Assembly: GCA_003255025.1 (NCBI GenBank)
Contig: QANY01008723.1
Span: 1,426,001-1,490,000, forward strand
Length of the DNA: 64,000 nucleotides
Source: Datisca glomerata
Lineage: Eukaryota > Streptophyta > Magnoliopsida > Cucurbitales > Datiscaceae
Reading direction: 5' to 3'
Under the pieces are notes generated by a model that saw only the letters and a program-made list of their open reading frames with translations, was not told where the DNA came from and ran no database searches. The position numbers were made by a program, and so were the translations under genes. This document shows positions 24,501-34,440 of the stretch, one piece after another. Each line of letters opens with the position of its first letter. Position 1 is the first letter of the stretch.

Positions 24501-25530
24501 TTATCTTAGCATGCATCTAAATCGATGATCCAAATCCACCCCCCGTTATTGAATAGGAAGCCAGTCCCGTGGTTACCATTGTTAGGGAGGACTTGGTCGA
24601 TTCTGCGACTTCCTCGTTTGATGATGTGCAAGGGGAAGAGGTTGACTTCTCCCCATTTGTGGTATGATGCCACCCTAGGTTAAGGTAATACTTTAATTTC
24701 CTAATTCGTTATCATGATCTAGATATTTTCTAGATACACTACTTACTCATATTTATTTTGATCCTTGTAGGGTTCCATCAATATGGTAGGGCAAAGGGTG
24801 ACTATAACAACGGAGGAAGTACTGCACATGTTGGAAGAAGAGGCCACACACTCATTGGGGGAAGGAAAGGTCTCATACGTGGTTGACGCCAACAGGGTAG
24901 AGGCTCAAGATGGCATGTTTGTGAGGAAGGCATATGAGTCTAGGCAGGTGTCTTTTTAGAGGAGGAAGATCATAACATTACCTTATCTATAGACATAAAT
25001 GATGAAAATTCCAATGGTGATGGTTCAGGGAGTGAAGATGGCGGTTATGACAATTACGATGCCCAAGAATACAAATTGGGGCTCTCAGGAAAATTGGTGG
25101 ATTATGATGGTATCTTGGTAGATGAGTGCCTAGTTCTACATCTTCGTATAGCGGCAGAGGTCGATCTTGAGTGTGGCCTTCACTTCTTACAGTTTACTCG
25201 GCACATTCGCCAATCTTGCACTACCGTGATCAGTGACATATTGTATGTATTGGAAAACCTTCAATACAAAGAGGTTGATTTGGAAATGTTGTCCTACTTA
25301 TTGAGCATGTGGTGGGAGATTAAAATGTCTGATTTAGAAATTGGTTGGTTGAGACCTTCCATACAAAGCTGCTGACGATTGCACCGCCGACTAGTGAGGG
25401 AACAATATATAAAGCGCCTAGAAGAATGGCGTCACTATCAAGTAGAGCGATTGAGAATGATTGAAGATAAGATAACATACGTACATGCAGAAATCAACTA
25501 ACTCTGGCGAGCCTAAGAGAAGAACACTTC
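21558..25530 (+). pseudogene. plant mobile domain (PMD) gene with introns, likely antisense cargo of a Tat element
   Basis: The PMD, found in MAIN/MAIL1-type proteins and in some transposons, is seen in pieces: MEGEDERIEFINFYLSAI (from 21579), PMLEDVCMLLRLPLFGNYDF (about 21875-21940), then VTLRPIFMGNLYHLL and FLQMFVWERF (22280-22510). Four GT..AG introns follow: 23939-24034, 24173-24267, 24400-24481 and 24662-24770. The enclosed exons are 138, 132 and 180 nt, all whole codons in one frame. After one shift near 24955 the C-terminus is open: an acidic Gly/Asp stretch, IRQSCTTVISDILYVLENLQ, then a basic coiled-coil tail ending about 25515. It has a few stops and a 541-bp duplication. Its 5' part was split by the Athila-like insertion. 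Confidence 0.68.
22569..23647 (+). repeat. 541-bp direct tandem duplication within the PMD gene
   Basis: Copy 1 is 22569-23109 and copy 2 is 23110-23647. Both run from CATGGT(T/C)TTGG to a TATAGAGGCAATATCACTTTC block and share the ATGTTTTTAGCTAT and TAACTAGGCTAGATAAGAAT blocks. Divergence is moderate, so the duplication is not recent. It enlarges the region after the WERF motif. Confidence 0.85.
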
Positions 25531-26030
25531 TACTCATCTTAACTTTGAGGAGCTTATAGCAGGCGATCTTTTTAGGAGCACTTAGCTTGGCTAGGACTGC
25601 TTTGTTAGTTCCTTTTCTATATTTTCTAAATTTAATTTTTATCTTAAGGATATCCTGTAACTTTGGCTTTTGTTTATTGAGGATGTAGTGAGTTGTTGTT
25701 TTTTTACCTTTTGTGACTTTAGAGTAATAATAGACATTCATTTGCATGATTGTAACCAATCCCCACTTCCCTTTGTTCATGAGGGAAGATGTGGTAACTT
25801 GCTAACACGAACTTTGTCTTAAATGAAATGAGACCCCCTTGCCTCAAATGTGGATTTTTATCCTCTCTCTTTTTTGCAGATGTGTCTTCTACGTGTTTGT
25901 TGTCATGTATTCTATGAGTGGAAATTTTGTCGTGAGTGCTCTTAGAGAGACTGTGTGAGTCTCACCGTCGGGGTGTCAAGTGCATATGCCGACTCTCCTA
26001 ATGGGTGTTCCTTAAGGAGGCACGGGAGAC
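25531..26030. other. 3' flank of the PMD gene
   Basis: No coding motif. It lies between the convergent ends of the PMD gene and the tandem array. A minus-strand ORF (25418-25780) covers the PMD tail and looks like a shadow. Confidence 0.4.
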
Positions 26031-26560
26031 ATTCATGGCACTAGGCATGATAGGGGAGCGTTAAAGATTAAATGTTGCACCAAGCATGATGGCTTTGTTT
26101 TTTTAACACAATTTTTCCAAAGAGAGGTGTGGAAGCCTATGTATTACACCAAGCATGATAAATTCATATTTATCATGGGTGTTCTTAAAGAAAAGATTGC
26201 AAGTCTATGCATTGCACCAACCATGATAATTTTGTTTTTATGAAGCGTGTTCTCGAAGAAAGGCATTGAAGCCTATGTAATGTACCAAGCATGATAATTT
26301 TACTTATATTATGAGTGTTTTCAAATAGAGGCGTGGAAGTCTATACATTGCACCAAACATGATACTTTTATTTTATCATAGGTGTTCTCAAAGAGAGGTA
26401 TGGAAGCCTACGTATTGCACCAAGCATGATAATTTTATTTTATCATGGGTCTTCACAAAGAACGGCCTTGAAGTCTATGCATTACACAAAGTGTGATAAT
26501 TTTGTTTTTTTGTTATGGATGTTCTCAAAGAGAGGCGTGTATGCATTATTCAGGAACAAT
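26030..26560. repeat. tandem array, 62-66-bp unit, about 8 copies
   Basis: Units contain GCACCAAGCATGATAA, TATCATGGGTGTTCT, then CAAAGAGAGGCGTGGAAGCC and a CTATG(T/C)ATT block. Recurrences lie near 26065, 26145, 26215, 26285, 26350, 26415 and 26480. It lies downstream of the minus-strand integrase C-terminus, the position where Tat/Ogre 3' regions are known to carry variable tandem repeats. Confidence 0.8.
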
Positions 26561-26672
26561 ATTTTACAATATAAATTAAAGGCAAAGTGTTATGAAATTC
26601 CTAGTTCATTCAAGAGATATATGTTTATAAAGCTGGTCGACTGGCTTATATCCTGGTTGGTCACCTTAATCG

Positions 26673-26990
26673 CTATTTTTCAAGCAATAACACAAAAAGG
26701 ACTACAAAAGTCAATGTGCAGTACTTCTTGATAAACTTTAAATTGATGGGTGATAGTGATGGATGCCTGGTTTGTTGATCAACCATACAACAATATCCAT
26801 TTTCTACCAAAGAAGTTATCTCGTAAGGCCTTTCCCATTTGGGTGTGAACTTTTGAGCATGCATGCCCCGCATGACGTGCTCTACCTCCATTAATATTAG
26901 GTCACCTTCATGTAATACCCTCAGGTGCACCATTGCTTCATAGGTATTGATCATCCTATCTTAATAAGCTTGGATACTGTCCTTGGCCTT
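26673..26990 (-). pseudogene. Tat-2 integrase C-terminal domain
   Basis: Open 26673-26954. It reads VLHEGDLILMEVEHVMRGMH, then AQKFTPKWERPYEI and SLSPINLKFIKKYC. This matches the Tat integrase tail (GDLVL......GKL.PKWEGPY.I....NA.NLK.YY), which in intact elements follows the catalytic core. Confidence 0.8.
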
Positions 26991-28090
26991 ATCCCCCTTT
27001 CTTCCATTACCTTTAGATCGCCAAGGAGAATGAGACATTAAACTCATGCCAAAGATGATAACTTAGCTGATTGTACCAGCACTTCTGCTGGTATGACTAC
27101 TTCACAACTGTAAGCCAAGGCGAAAGGAGTTACCTGCGTTAGAGACCACTTCACTGTCCATTACACTCATAATGCTAAAGAGAGTAGCATATGCCATGCA
27201 TTCTGGGCATCATGGACCTTATGACTAATTATTCTTAGCAATGTCTTGTTGGTTGCCTCAGCTTAGGCTAATAAGGTGTGGACTTATCATAGTGGATGTA
27301 ATATTCCTCCAAGAGATCGGCCACTATTTTGCTTGTGAATGTAGTCCCATTATTTCAGATTATATGTTTTGGTAACCAAAAGCGGCAAATGATATTTTCT
27401 TTGATAAAGTTGTAGATTTGCTCACTTGTCTCCTTCTTCAAAGGTATGGCCTCTGCCCACTTGGTGTAAGAATCTATGTCGACAAGGATATTTTCTTTGA
27501 TAAAGTTGTAGACTTGCTCACGTGTCCCCTTCTTCAAAGGTATGGTCTCTGCCCACTTGGTGTAAGAATCTGTGTCAACAAGGTTACATATGTAACCCTT
27601 TGATATAGGCGAGATGGGTTCAATGAAGTCTAGAGCCAAAGTATGGAACGGCCAATGAACTACCATTGGGTGTAGGGACACAGATAGCGCATGTATGACA
27701 TTTCATAAGACTTGGCAATCATGACATTTTCACGCATAATCTAGTGATTCTACTTCCATGGTGGGCTAATAGTACCCCAGCCTAAACAATTCCTCATATA
27801 GCCTTCTACCGCCCTAGTGCTAACCACACGCCCTTTTATGCACTTCTTCCTAAATGGTTTGGTGATCATCGATGCTAAAGCACTTAAGAGGGCGACCATC
27901 CACGCTAATTCTGAATAATTCTTCATTGACCAAGAAGAAGCGAGTACTTTGTTTCTTGATAATTGAGGCATCCACCGCGCTCGATGAGAGAATACCATCT
28001 TTCAAATGAAAGATGTAAGGTTGTCGTCGATTCATCACAACTTTAACTAGATGAAACCACTTGGGGTAACAAACCAACCGTGACAATTAA
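26991..28090 (-). pseudogene. Tat-2 integrase zinc-binding and catalytic core
   Basis: The zinc domain is at about 27700-27860 (GRRLYEELFRLGYY, then DYA*KCHDCQV; the last Cys pair is kept). The core at 27355-27681 gives HWPFHTLALDFIEPISP, with the first catalytic Asp in LDFIEP, then SYTKWAEAIPLKK. A 32-residue segment is present twice (27391-27582). The second acidic motif (SDNG) reads as NNG near 27350. Stops follow to 26990. Confidence 0.8.
27391..27582 (-). repeat. 96-bp in-frame tandem duplication in integrase
   Basis: Copy 1 is 27391-27486 and copy 2 is 27487-27582, both starting GATATTTTCTTTGATAAAGT. At 96 bp (32 codons) the frame is kept, and the protein repeats DSYTKWAE(T/A)IPLKK to FIKENI. 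The copies differ at only a few bases. Confidence 0.9.
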
Positions 28091-28349
28091 GACAATTCTT
28101 ATGAACAACCATGGCCTCTGTACTCATGTTCGACCAATAGAAACCCATCCTCTGGAGGTGGCATTATATGAGTGGTCCTCCCTGGCGCCATAGTCTTCAT
28201 GTAGGCACTTGAAGGTAAATATGGCCTTCGTCCGAGCTTACACATCGTGAAAGCACCCAATTCGAAACCCTATAAAAAAGGAGTCCATTAATGTTTACAA
28301 AATTTCTCAATTCCTTGTTTAGAGTGGCTCAAAATTGCCTTTGGTCATG

Positions 28350-28910
28350 ATGGTTGTGATTTCAACAACGATCTCAACCATTGGAATAGGGTTGTAAGGG
28401 GGAATTTGGTGGCTAGAGTTGCTAAGGCATCAACATGGCAGTGACAAGCATTTAGATTTTGTGATGGTATTGTGCAAGGGCGGGCTCTTTCAAGAGGAAA
28501 TCTCCTCTAACTTGGTCAATGATCAAATTGGAATCCCAATATAAGAGCTTTATACTCCACCTCATTATTTTTACAAGGAAAAATCAACCTGTACACCATT
28601 GAGAAAATGTTATTCAAAGGATCCTTTAAGACAAGTATTGCACCGTCATTAGAATGGGTGGGTGAACATCAAATGTCAAACTATTGACTTTATGTAAATC
28701 GTCAGGTATAGTGTCATCTAGAGGTACTGGCTCACCACATGGAAAAAAGGCCAATGAGTCTTGAATCTTTTGCGCCTTCAAGGTGATAGGTGTAATGTCA
28801 AACTCTCTTAACAAGACAGTCCATTAGGTGAGTTCTCGTTCAATGAATAGGGTTAGAGTTATTCATTCAATGAATAGGGTTAGAGTTATTCATTCAATGG
28901 ATTCGATTAC
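28350..28910 (-). pseudogene. Tat-2 RT/RNase H connection and RNase H
   Basis: The connection at 28626-28814 reads REFDITPITLKAQKIQDSLA followed by FFPCGEPVPLDD, the Tat 'KAIKGQALADFLA' region. RNase H proper at about 28380-28640 has PCKNNEVEYKALILGFQF (catalytic E), IIDQVRGDFLLKEPALAQY and HVDALATLATKFP. A piece after ILGFQF is deleted. A 27-bp unit (TTCAATGAATAGGGTTAGAG start) is repeated about 2.5 times at 28838-28905. Confidence 0.78.
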
Positions 28911-29556
28911 ACAACATATAACAATATGACCACAGAAAGACATCTTCAAGTTCATATCAAAATCTTAATCAAGTCATACTGTTGCTGACTACCCAAAGTT
29001 TTTGCTAAGAACACTGGTCGATTCGTGTTTCGATCCCCAAGATGGACCTCCCCTAGCTCCTCCTATGGTGGCAATGGCTTGGTAGGTAGAGCCATCTCTG
29101 ATGGTCCACAATTCATCAAATAAATTCCATGCATGGACCTTATTATGATTTGGTGAATGGATCCTCCTTTCATGATATTTTCATCCTTTCCACCATCAAG
29201 GGGATCAAACTGTGCACCAATCTAAGCGCTACACCCTCTTCCCATTTGGAAAAGTCACGCGGGTTACCAGCTCCATCCTCGATCTCACTACTTCTTTCCT
29301 TTCTCAAGATCTCACCTTGGTAAGACGATGGCCATAATCTTCCTTGGCAAGGTAGCACCTGCCATTCCAAGCTCGTCAAAAAGTGTTTCTTCTATCAAGT
29401 GAGCATCGGTCTTATCAAACACTTTGGTAGCCACCATTGTAATGTTTTTACCATACCAATGTAACTACAAGCAATGGTGCAAGGTTGAAGGGGTGCATTC
29501 ATAGTCGTGAATCCATGGCTTCCATGACAGGATGTGGTAGACCATATTATACTCTA
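28911..29556 (-). other. Tat-2 stretch where RT is expected, not recognised
   Basis: Carries a minus-strand ORF 29170-29379 (ending GNPRDFSKWEEGVALRL) that may be the protease/RT linker. No RT palm motif (YVDD or FGL) is visible, so most of RT seems deleted. Confidence 0.4.
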
Positions 29557-30220
29557 TCACATGAAAGCTTGGTTGTTCTTATTGGCCCAACTCAATGAAA
29601 ATACCTTGACAATAATCAATTGTCGAATGAACCTTTTCTTGGGGATGCTAATCGCTTTAATGGTAACATAAGACATAACATTCACCCATGATCCGCTATC
29701 CAAAAGGGTGTAGTTTTTCCCTATCCTCTTGACATGGCGGGCGACATTGGTGAATGTGATATCACTCTCTTCATTCCATCTTAGTCTACTCAAGGGTGGC
29801 TTTGCAAAACGAAAATTCCTCTGAGAAAAGTTCCATTAATGTTTTGGAGACTTGACGTTGTGCAATATCATCCCGCCCGAGTGTGTAAAAAACGTTCTTA
29901 CAAGTACGACTGTTCAAAAGCTTCTCTATATAGGCGGCGTCTCCCCCTATGGTCGCTTAATCATCTGCTACCTCTACCATGGATACGTAGGAAATAGATC
30001 CCATAATGGTGAAACTAATAATGTTAACGTTGGCACGTTGAGGAATGAGAGGTGGCTCCATGAGCCCAACAGCTTCAGTAATGATCTCACAATTCTTCAA
30101 TTTCTCATCGAAGAACCTACTCAGAAACTTTCATTCTTATGTGGGGTGCGCTGTGTTGCGATCAAAGCAGAAGAAATTTGGGGAACTCATTTTCTCCTTT
30201 CTAGGCAACACAATGACCCA
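29557..30220 (-). pseudogene. Tat-2 aspartic protease region
   Basis: At 29557-29793 the minus strand gives a DSGSWVNVMSYVTIKAISIP motif, the D(S/T)G active site of a retropepsin followed by the usual hydrophobic segment. Upstream, about 29860-30220 reads on through stops as the protease N-side region. The plus-strand ORF 29852-30226 is its shadow. Confidence 0.65.
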
Positions 30221-30255
30221 CAGTAAGGTCATCTCCTTGTCTTTAATCTAAACAT

Positions 30256-30519
30256 TCAATAGTGCTTCTTCCTTATCTGCGGAGCAAAGGAATGGTCGTG
30301 GGTCATTTCTCTCTTATCTACTTCTTTAAGACCACGCCCTTGTGGTTTTTCTACCGCTACTTGAAGATGGTCGTAGGATTTGGAAGGCGTCCAAGGGCAA
30401 TCATGGTGATCACCGCTCTCTAGTGGCCGCGACTTATGCACATAAGCGTTGGTTCCCTTTGATGTCTCTGTCAAACGAGCAATTGTAACAATTCTCAAGT
30501 TAGACTTTATGATCTCCAA
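30256..30519 (-). pseudogene. Tat-2 leader/gag remnant
   Basis: Open minus-strand stretch beginning just inside the LTR at 30526. The first ~60 bp (AACTTGAGAATTGTTACAAT) resemble the leader after the related LTR at 8612 only loosely. The protein is basic with no clear capsid motif, so most of gag is missing. Confidence 0.4.
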
Positions 30520-30525
30520 TAACCT

Positions 30526-30893
30526 TGTAAAGGAAAAAATTTCCTCCCTATAAAAAATAAAAAATGAATATGAGAGGGAATCAATAAAATATAAGTACGA
30601 TTGTTATGTTATTATTTAACTAAATTTGAAGTTATATTAACTTCTATTTATAAGATTTTAATTATTTTAATAAAATTTAATAAAATTTATTTATTTTTAA
30701 TAAAAAATGAGATATTAAAATATTCTCTAAAGATTTAATCATCAATACTAACAATCAATGTAATCATACTGTATGTTTGTTTAATTCACGATCATTGTAA
30801 TCCCTCCTGGCTGCCACGTCATTAATTCGTGCGCTTCCTTTCATTTGGCTCTCGTTTCTATGATTTGGCAGACGAAGGAAAATATGCTTGTAA
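30526..30893 (-). repeat. short LTR between Tat-2 and Tat-3
   Basis: Minus-strand LTR of about 370 bp homologous to 8210-8612: same GCATATTTTCC start, a TATAAATAGA box (minus, near 30645), CTCATATTCATTTTTTATTT and a TTTACA end at 30526. It could be the 5' LTR of Tat-2, which begins right beside it, or the 3' LTR of Tat-3, whose antisense accessory ORF starts 650 bp above it. Confidence 0.7.
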
Positions 30894-31546
30894 AATTGCC
30901 CCTATTGTTTTAACGTTGGTGAAAAACCAATAAACCATGTCATTTTTGGAAACGACAATCTTTACTCGAGTGAAAACAGCACCATATTGCTTCTCAAAAG
31001 TCTAACCTTTCTTGGAACTTACATGGCGCGTGCTTCGATCAGTTCTGATTTTTGTCTCTTCAACTTCTTCACAGTTGTCACATCTCGTAACGTGTCCATC
31101 TTCAATAACTTCAACGTTGTAGGTTTTCAATAGACTTTCTTTAGACAAGGGGACCACATTGTGATAAATTTCTTTTACATCATCAACGCCACTTTATTGC
31201 CCGTTTACATTTCTCGAAGCACTTTTTTGACCGTTTGCCTTCCTGTTTCAATGAATTTTCTCAAACAAATTTCTGTGCAATTCACGTGTCTCATATTGGG
31301 TGAATTTTTGGGCGTCGTCGCTCTGTCTTCAATGGACGTTACATCATGCATCCCTGACACCTTTTTAGTCAAGCGTCGCGTCTGTTCTGAATTCATTTTG
31401 AATTTGGTTCACGTCCGTGACTCGCCCCTTCATATTCTTTTTAATTTTAAGTTCATATTCGCGCCTTTAAAATAATTGGTTATTTCATCATTTGGCCACT
31501 ACATTTCTTCCATGTAAGTTTCTTCATATTCTTTTTCTCTTTACTT
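30894..31546. other. leader of the antisense accessory ORF
   Basis: No recognised coding motif. ORFs on both strands (31161-31475 and 31205-31396) overlap without family signatures. On the plus strand it would hold the promoter and 5' UTR of the ORF at 31547. Confidence 0.35.
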
Positions 31547-31855
31547 TTGACCATGTCTAAGTCAATTTTCTCCCCATCTATTCCTAGAGTTAGGAACCGT
31601 GATGAGTTTCATGAGTTTATGAGAGCTTACGCCCATACTTTTTTGAACCGAGTCCACTGTGCCTTAGGGGGAGAAATAGCCATCATGGCCATATCTTATA
31701 GACCTGCAGCAAAAATCACCTTCCACCCAATGTATATAGCTTAAAGATTTAGGTTCTTTTGTCACCCTTATTTCAAGAATTTTTTTTACTACAACCTTGG
31801 CCCTTCACAGCTCACATCAAACACCTATAGGGTCTACTCTGTTTTGAGTCCATGA
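31547..31855 (+). pseudogene. antisense accessory ORF with 'putative gypsy-type transposon' domain start
   Basis: ATG 31547 (MTMSKSIFSPSIPRVRNR) leads into EFHEFMRAYAHTFLN. After one in-frame TAA (31742-31744) the same frame continues as RFRFFCHPYFKNFFYYNLGP then SQLTSNTYRVYSV. That resembles the plant domain with core GLRFPLHPF...VL..Y.LAP.QL.PNSWR (annotated 'putative gypsy type transposon'). It runs opposite to the adjacent Tat-3 pol, as accessory ORFs of some Tat elements do. Only the N-terminal ~100 residues remain. Confidence 0.55.
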
Positions 31856-32039
31856 ACAGATTGTTTGATTTAAAATTTGGTTAAGTGTGGAAGGGTTAAC
31901 TATTACGTTTGCCCCAGAAATGACAATAGAGGGGGGTTAATAAAGAATCTCTTTGGCTCACGACAAGATTCCTTTGGCGGAATCTAGTTTTTTCTTCAAG
32001 CTTATAACTATTTGCTTATACAAATTCCTTTGTAAAAAG

Positions 32040-32481
32040 TTTTGACTTTGACTTCCTGTAATTAAAGGTCATTGTCAGAGACCAATGTCATGAGAATTTC
32101 ATATCTACACATAATATTTTTTGACATGAAGTGCTTTACTTCCTCTTCTTGTACTCTTGCCAAGGCTTCTGCTTCGATCTACTTAATGAAATAATCTATC
32201 CCAACGAGCAAGAATCTCTTATGTGTGGGATCCATTAGAAGTGGTTCCACTAAATCAATTCTCCACCTCATAATCGACCATGGGCTTATTAGAGTTTTCA
32301 ATTCCTTTAGAGCCATTTTAGGAACATAGGCATGTCGCTGGCACTTATTACATTTCTTCACGAATGCCGTTGCTTTTTTGTGCATTTTTTGCCAGTAGTA
32401 CCCTTCTTTTAACACTTTGCTTGTTAAGGATCTCCCACATGCATTATTTCTACATATGCCTTCATGTATCTCAGATAACAT
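32040..32481 (-). pseudogene. Tat-3 integrase, zinc domain and first half of core
   Basis: Open at 32179-32481: HEGICRNNACGRSLTSKVLK, GYYWQKMHKKA, KKCNKCQRHA (zinc-binding Cys pair) and WRIDLVEPL (first catalytic Asp). Through a stop it continues DYFIK*IEAEALARVQEEEV, and TLVSDNDL (second Asp) ends near 32060. The catalytic Glu and C-terminal domain are absent; the antisense ORF begins 200 bp further on. Confidence 0.82.
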
Positions 32482-33440
32482 GTATTTTACTTTTGTTAGT
32501 GTGAGGCATTTGAGATATGGCCTATAATATGACCTTTAATATAATCTTTCATCGATCAACGTACATCTTAGACTTCGTTGTTGAACTTTTTACTTCCATT
32601 TGTTCACTTTGGAGATCACCACTAAGAAGATAACATGCGATAGTTTCTTGCCAGTCTTGTCCGTGACTTTCTGTTGTTATCTCAGCTTACATTTACACAG
32701 GCTATTTAATGTTAGTTTCGATGATGCAGTCAACATTAATGTTTCTTTTGTAGGGGAGTTGTGCTGAAGGTCCTAGGTTGGCAAGGGCATGTGCTTGTCA
32801 CTTTTTTGTTCTCGACATCTATGTAACCTCTTATATCTTGTACAATTGTTGCATTTCCTTCATTCGTTGCAAGTACTCCACCATCCTACTGTCTTCAGTA
32901 TTGTAATTTCTTGAAACTTGGTTAGCAGTTAACATGGAATCACAAAAGATTTTAACTTTTGTTATCCTTAATTCATGAACTAGACGAAGTCCAACTAGAA
33001 ACGCTTCATAATCTGCTTCATTACTGGATGCTTTTGAAATTGAAAGAGAATTTTTGTTTGAATGTTTCACCCTGTGGGGTATGGATAACCATTCCCGCTC
33101 CTATCCCCTGATGGTTGGAAGCTATGTCTATGTATAAGGTCCATATCACTTCCTCAGATTCTTCCGTCATCGAGTAAGGTTGTCCATCCTTATAGGTAAA
33201 CTCAACGATGAAGTCTGGCGGGAGTTTAGCTTTGATAGCAGTTCGTGGAATGTAAGAGATATCATATCCTCCAATTTCAATTGCCCATTTGGTGAGCCTT
33301 CCTGTCATCTCTAGATAATGCAACATACTTCTTATGGAAAATTCCGTTATCACATTAATGGTATGTGCTTGAAAATAATTTATTAGTTTCTTAGAAGCAG
33401 TGATCAAAGCGAGCACTAGCTTCTCCATCTTTTTTTATCT
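32482..33440 (-). pseudogene. Tat-3 RNase H and RT connection
   Basis: 33021-33428 has MEKLVLALITASKKLINYFQ, AHTINVITEFSIRSML, GRLTKWAIEIGGYDISYIPR and the RNase H start LYIDIASNHQGIGAGMVI (first catalytic Asp). 32831-33070 overlaps in another frame with SSNEADYEAFLVGLRLVHEL (catalytic Glu) and VKIFCDSMLTANQVS (catalytic Asp). All three metal ligands are still visible. The rest, to 32482, is broken. Confidence 0.85.
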
Positions 33441-34440
33441 TGTCTTTGCGACTATAATTCTTTTTCTGAAAAAGTAGATGGATTGTTGTTGTTCATTATC
33501 AAACATGACCAGGGCTATGCTTACCGCTGTTTTCGAGACAACGAGATAAACGAGAAGCTTTTCTTCTGGTAATCACTTTGATAGTTACTGGGGAGATGCT
33601 AGGTATTGCTTAAGTTTCTACAGTGCCTCTTCACATTCATCGTCCCAATGGTGTTCGAAATTGTTTCTCAACTTCCCAAAAATTGGCTCGTATTTGTTTG
33701 TTGACCATGCTAAGAATCTGTTAAAGGTGACTAGTTTTCCCATTAAGCTTTGTATTTCCTTCTTTTCTATGGGTAACTTAAATATCCATAATTGCCTTAA
33801 CTTTATCGGGGCTTACTTCAATTCCTATATCAGTGACGAGGTGCCCCAAGAATTTTCCCGTTGTGACTTCAAAGGTGCATTTTTCTAGGTTGAGTTTCAT
33901 GTTGATCTCCCTTATGGCTTGAAATGCTTCATGTAGATTACAGATGTGATCTGTTCTCTGTTCCACTTTAACTAGCATATCATCGACGTATACTTTCATT
34001 GTTCGTCTAACTTGTTTCAATGATTTTTTTACCAATCTTTTATAGGTCACGCCTACATTTTTCAAACCAAAAGGTGTCACAATATACCAAACTATACCAA
34101 GTCAGTTATAAAATATGTCTTTACCTGTTCAGATTAGAACATTTTCACCTGATTGTACCTTGAGTAAGCATCCATGAAGCTGAGAAGTTCATGGCTTGAG
34201 GTTGCATCAACCATCAAATCAATTCTAGGTAATGGATAATTATATTTTGGTCTAGCTTTATTGAGATCAATGAAGTCTACATAGATTCTCCACTTTTCGT
34301 ATTTCTTATTTACAAATACTTCATTTTCCAGCCATTCACGGTAGCTGACTTCTCTGATGAACTCGACATCGAGCAATTTTTCTACTTCTTCTTTTATAGA
34401 TACTTTTCTTTTCTGGTGCAAAAAATATGCTTCTCTATTT
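33441..34440 (-). pseudogene. Tat-3 reverse transcriptase
   Basis: 34134-34421 holds the fingers: MHQKRKVSIKEEVEKLLDVE then FIREVSYREWLENEVFVNKK, WRIYVDFIDLNKARPK and LLSFMDAYSRYNQVKM (catalytic Asp). 33778-34080 holds the palm: PFGLKNVGVTYKRLVKKSL then MKVYVDDMLVKV, with both catalytic aspartates intact, then FLGHLVTDIGIEVSPDKVKA. The thumb up to 33441 is shifted. It is one of the better preserved RTs in the window. Confidence 0.88.

Larger units (their letters stand above)
26660..30520 (-). mobile_element. Tat-lineage Ty3/gypsy internal region (Tat-2)
   Basis: On the minus strand from 30520 downwards: a leader/gag remnant, protease, an unrecognised stretch where RT should be, RNase H, integrase zinc domain, core and C-terminus. 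Order and motifs fit the Tat branch of non-chromodomain gypsy. RT seems largely deleted: only about 0.7 kb separates protease from the RT/RNase H connection. An LTR at 30526 abuts its 5' side. Confidence 0.72.

Noticed and set aside
25418..25780. 120-codon minus-strand Lys-rich ORF
   Set aside because: Overlaps the conserved coiled-coil tail of the PMD gene on +; low-complexity composition.
26030..26560. Regularly spaced repeats as a CRISPR-like array
   Set aside because: The repeats are contiguous diverged monomers without unique spacers, in plant DNA; a tandem array explains them.
29852..30226. 124-codon plus-strand ORF
   Set aside because: Opposite the Tat-2 protease region, with no family signature; judged a shadow.
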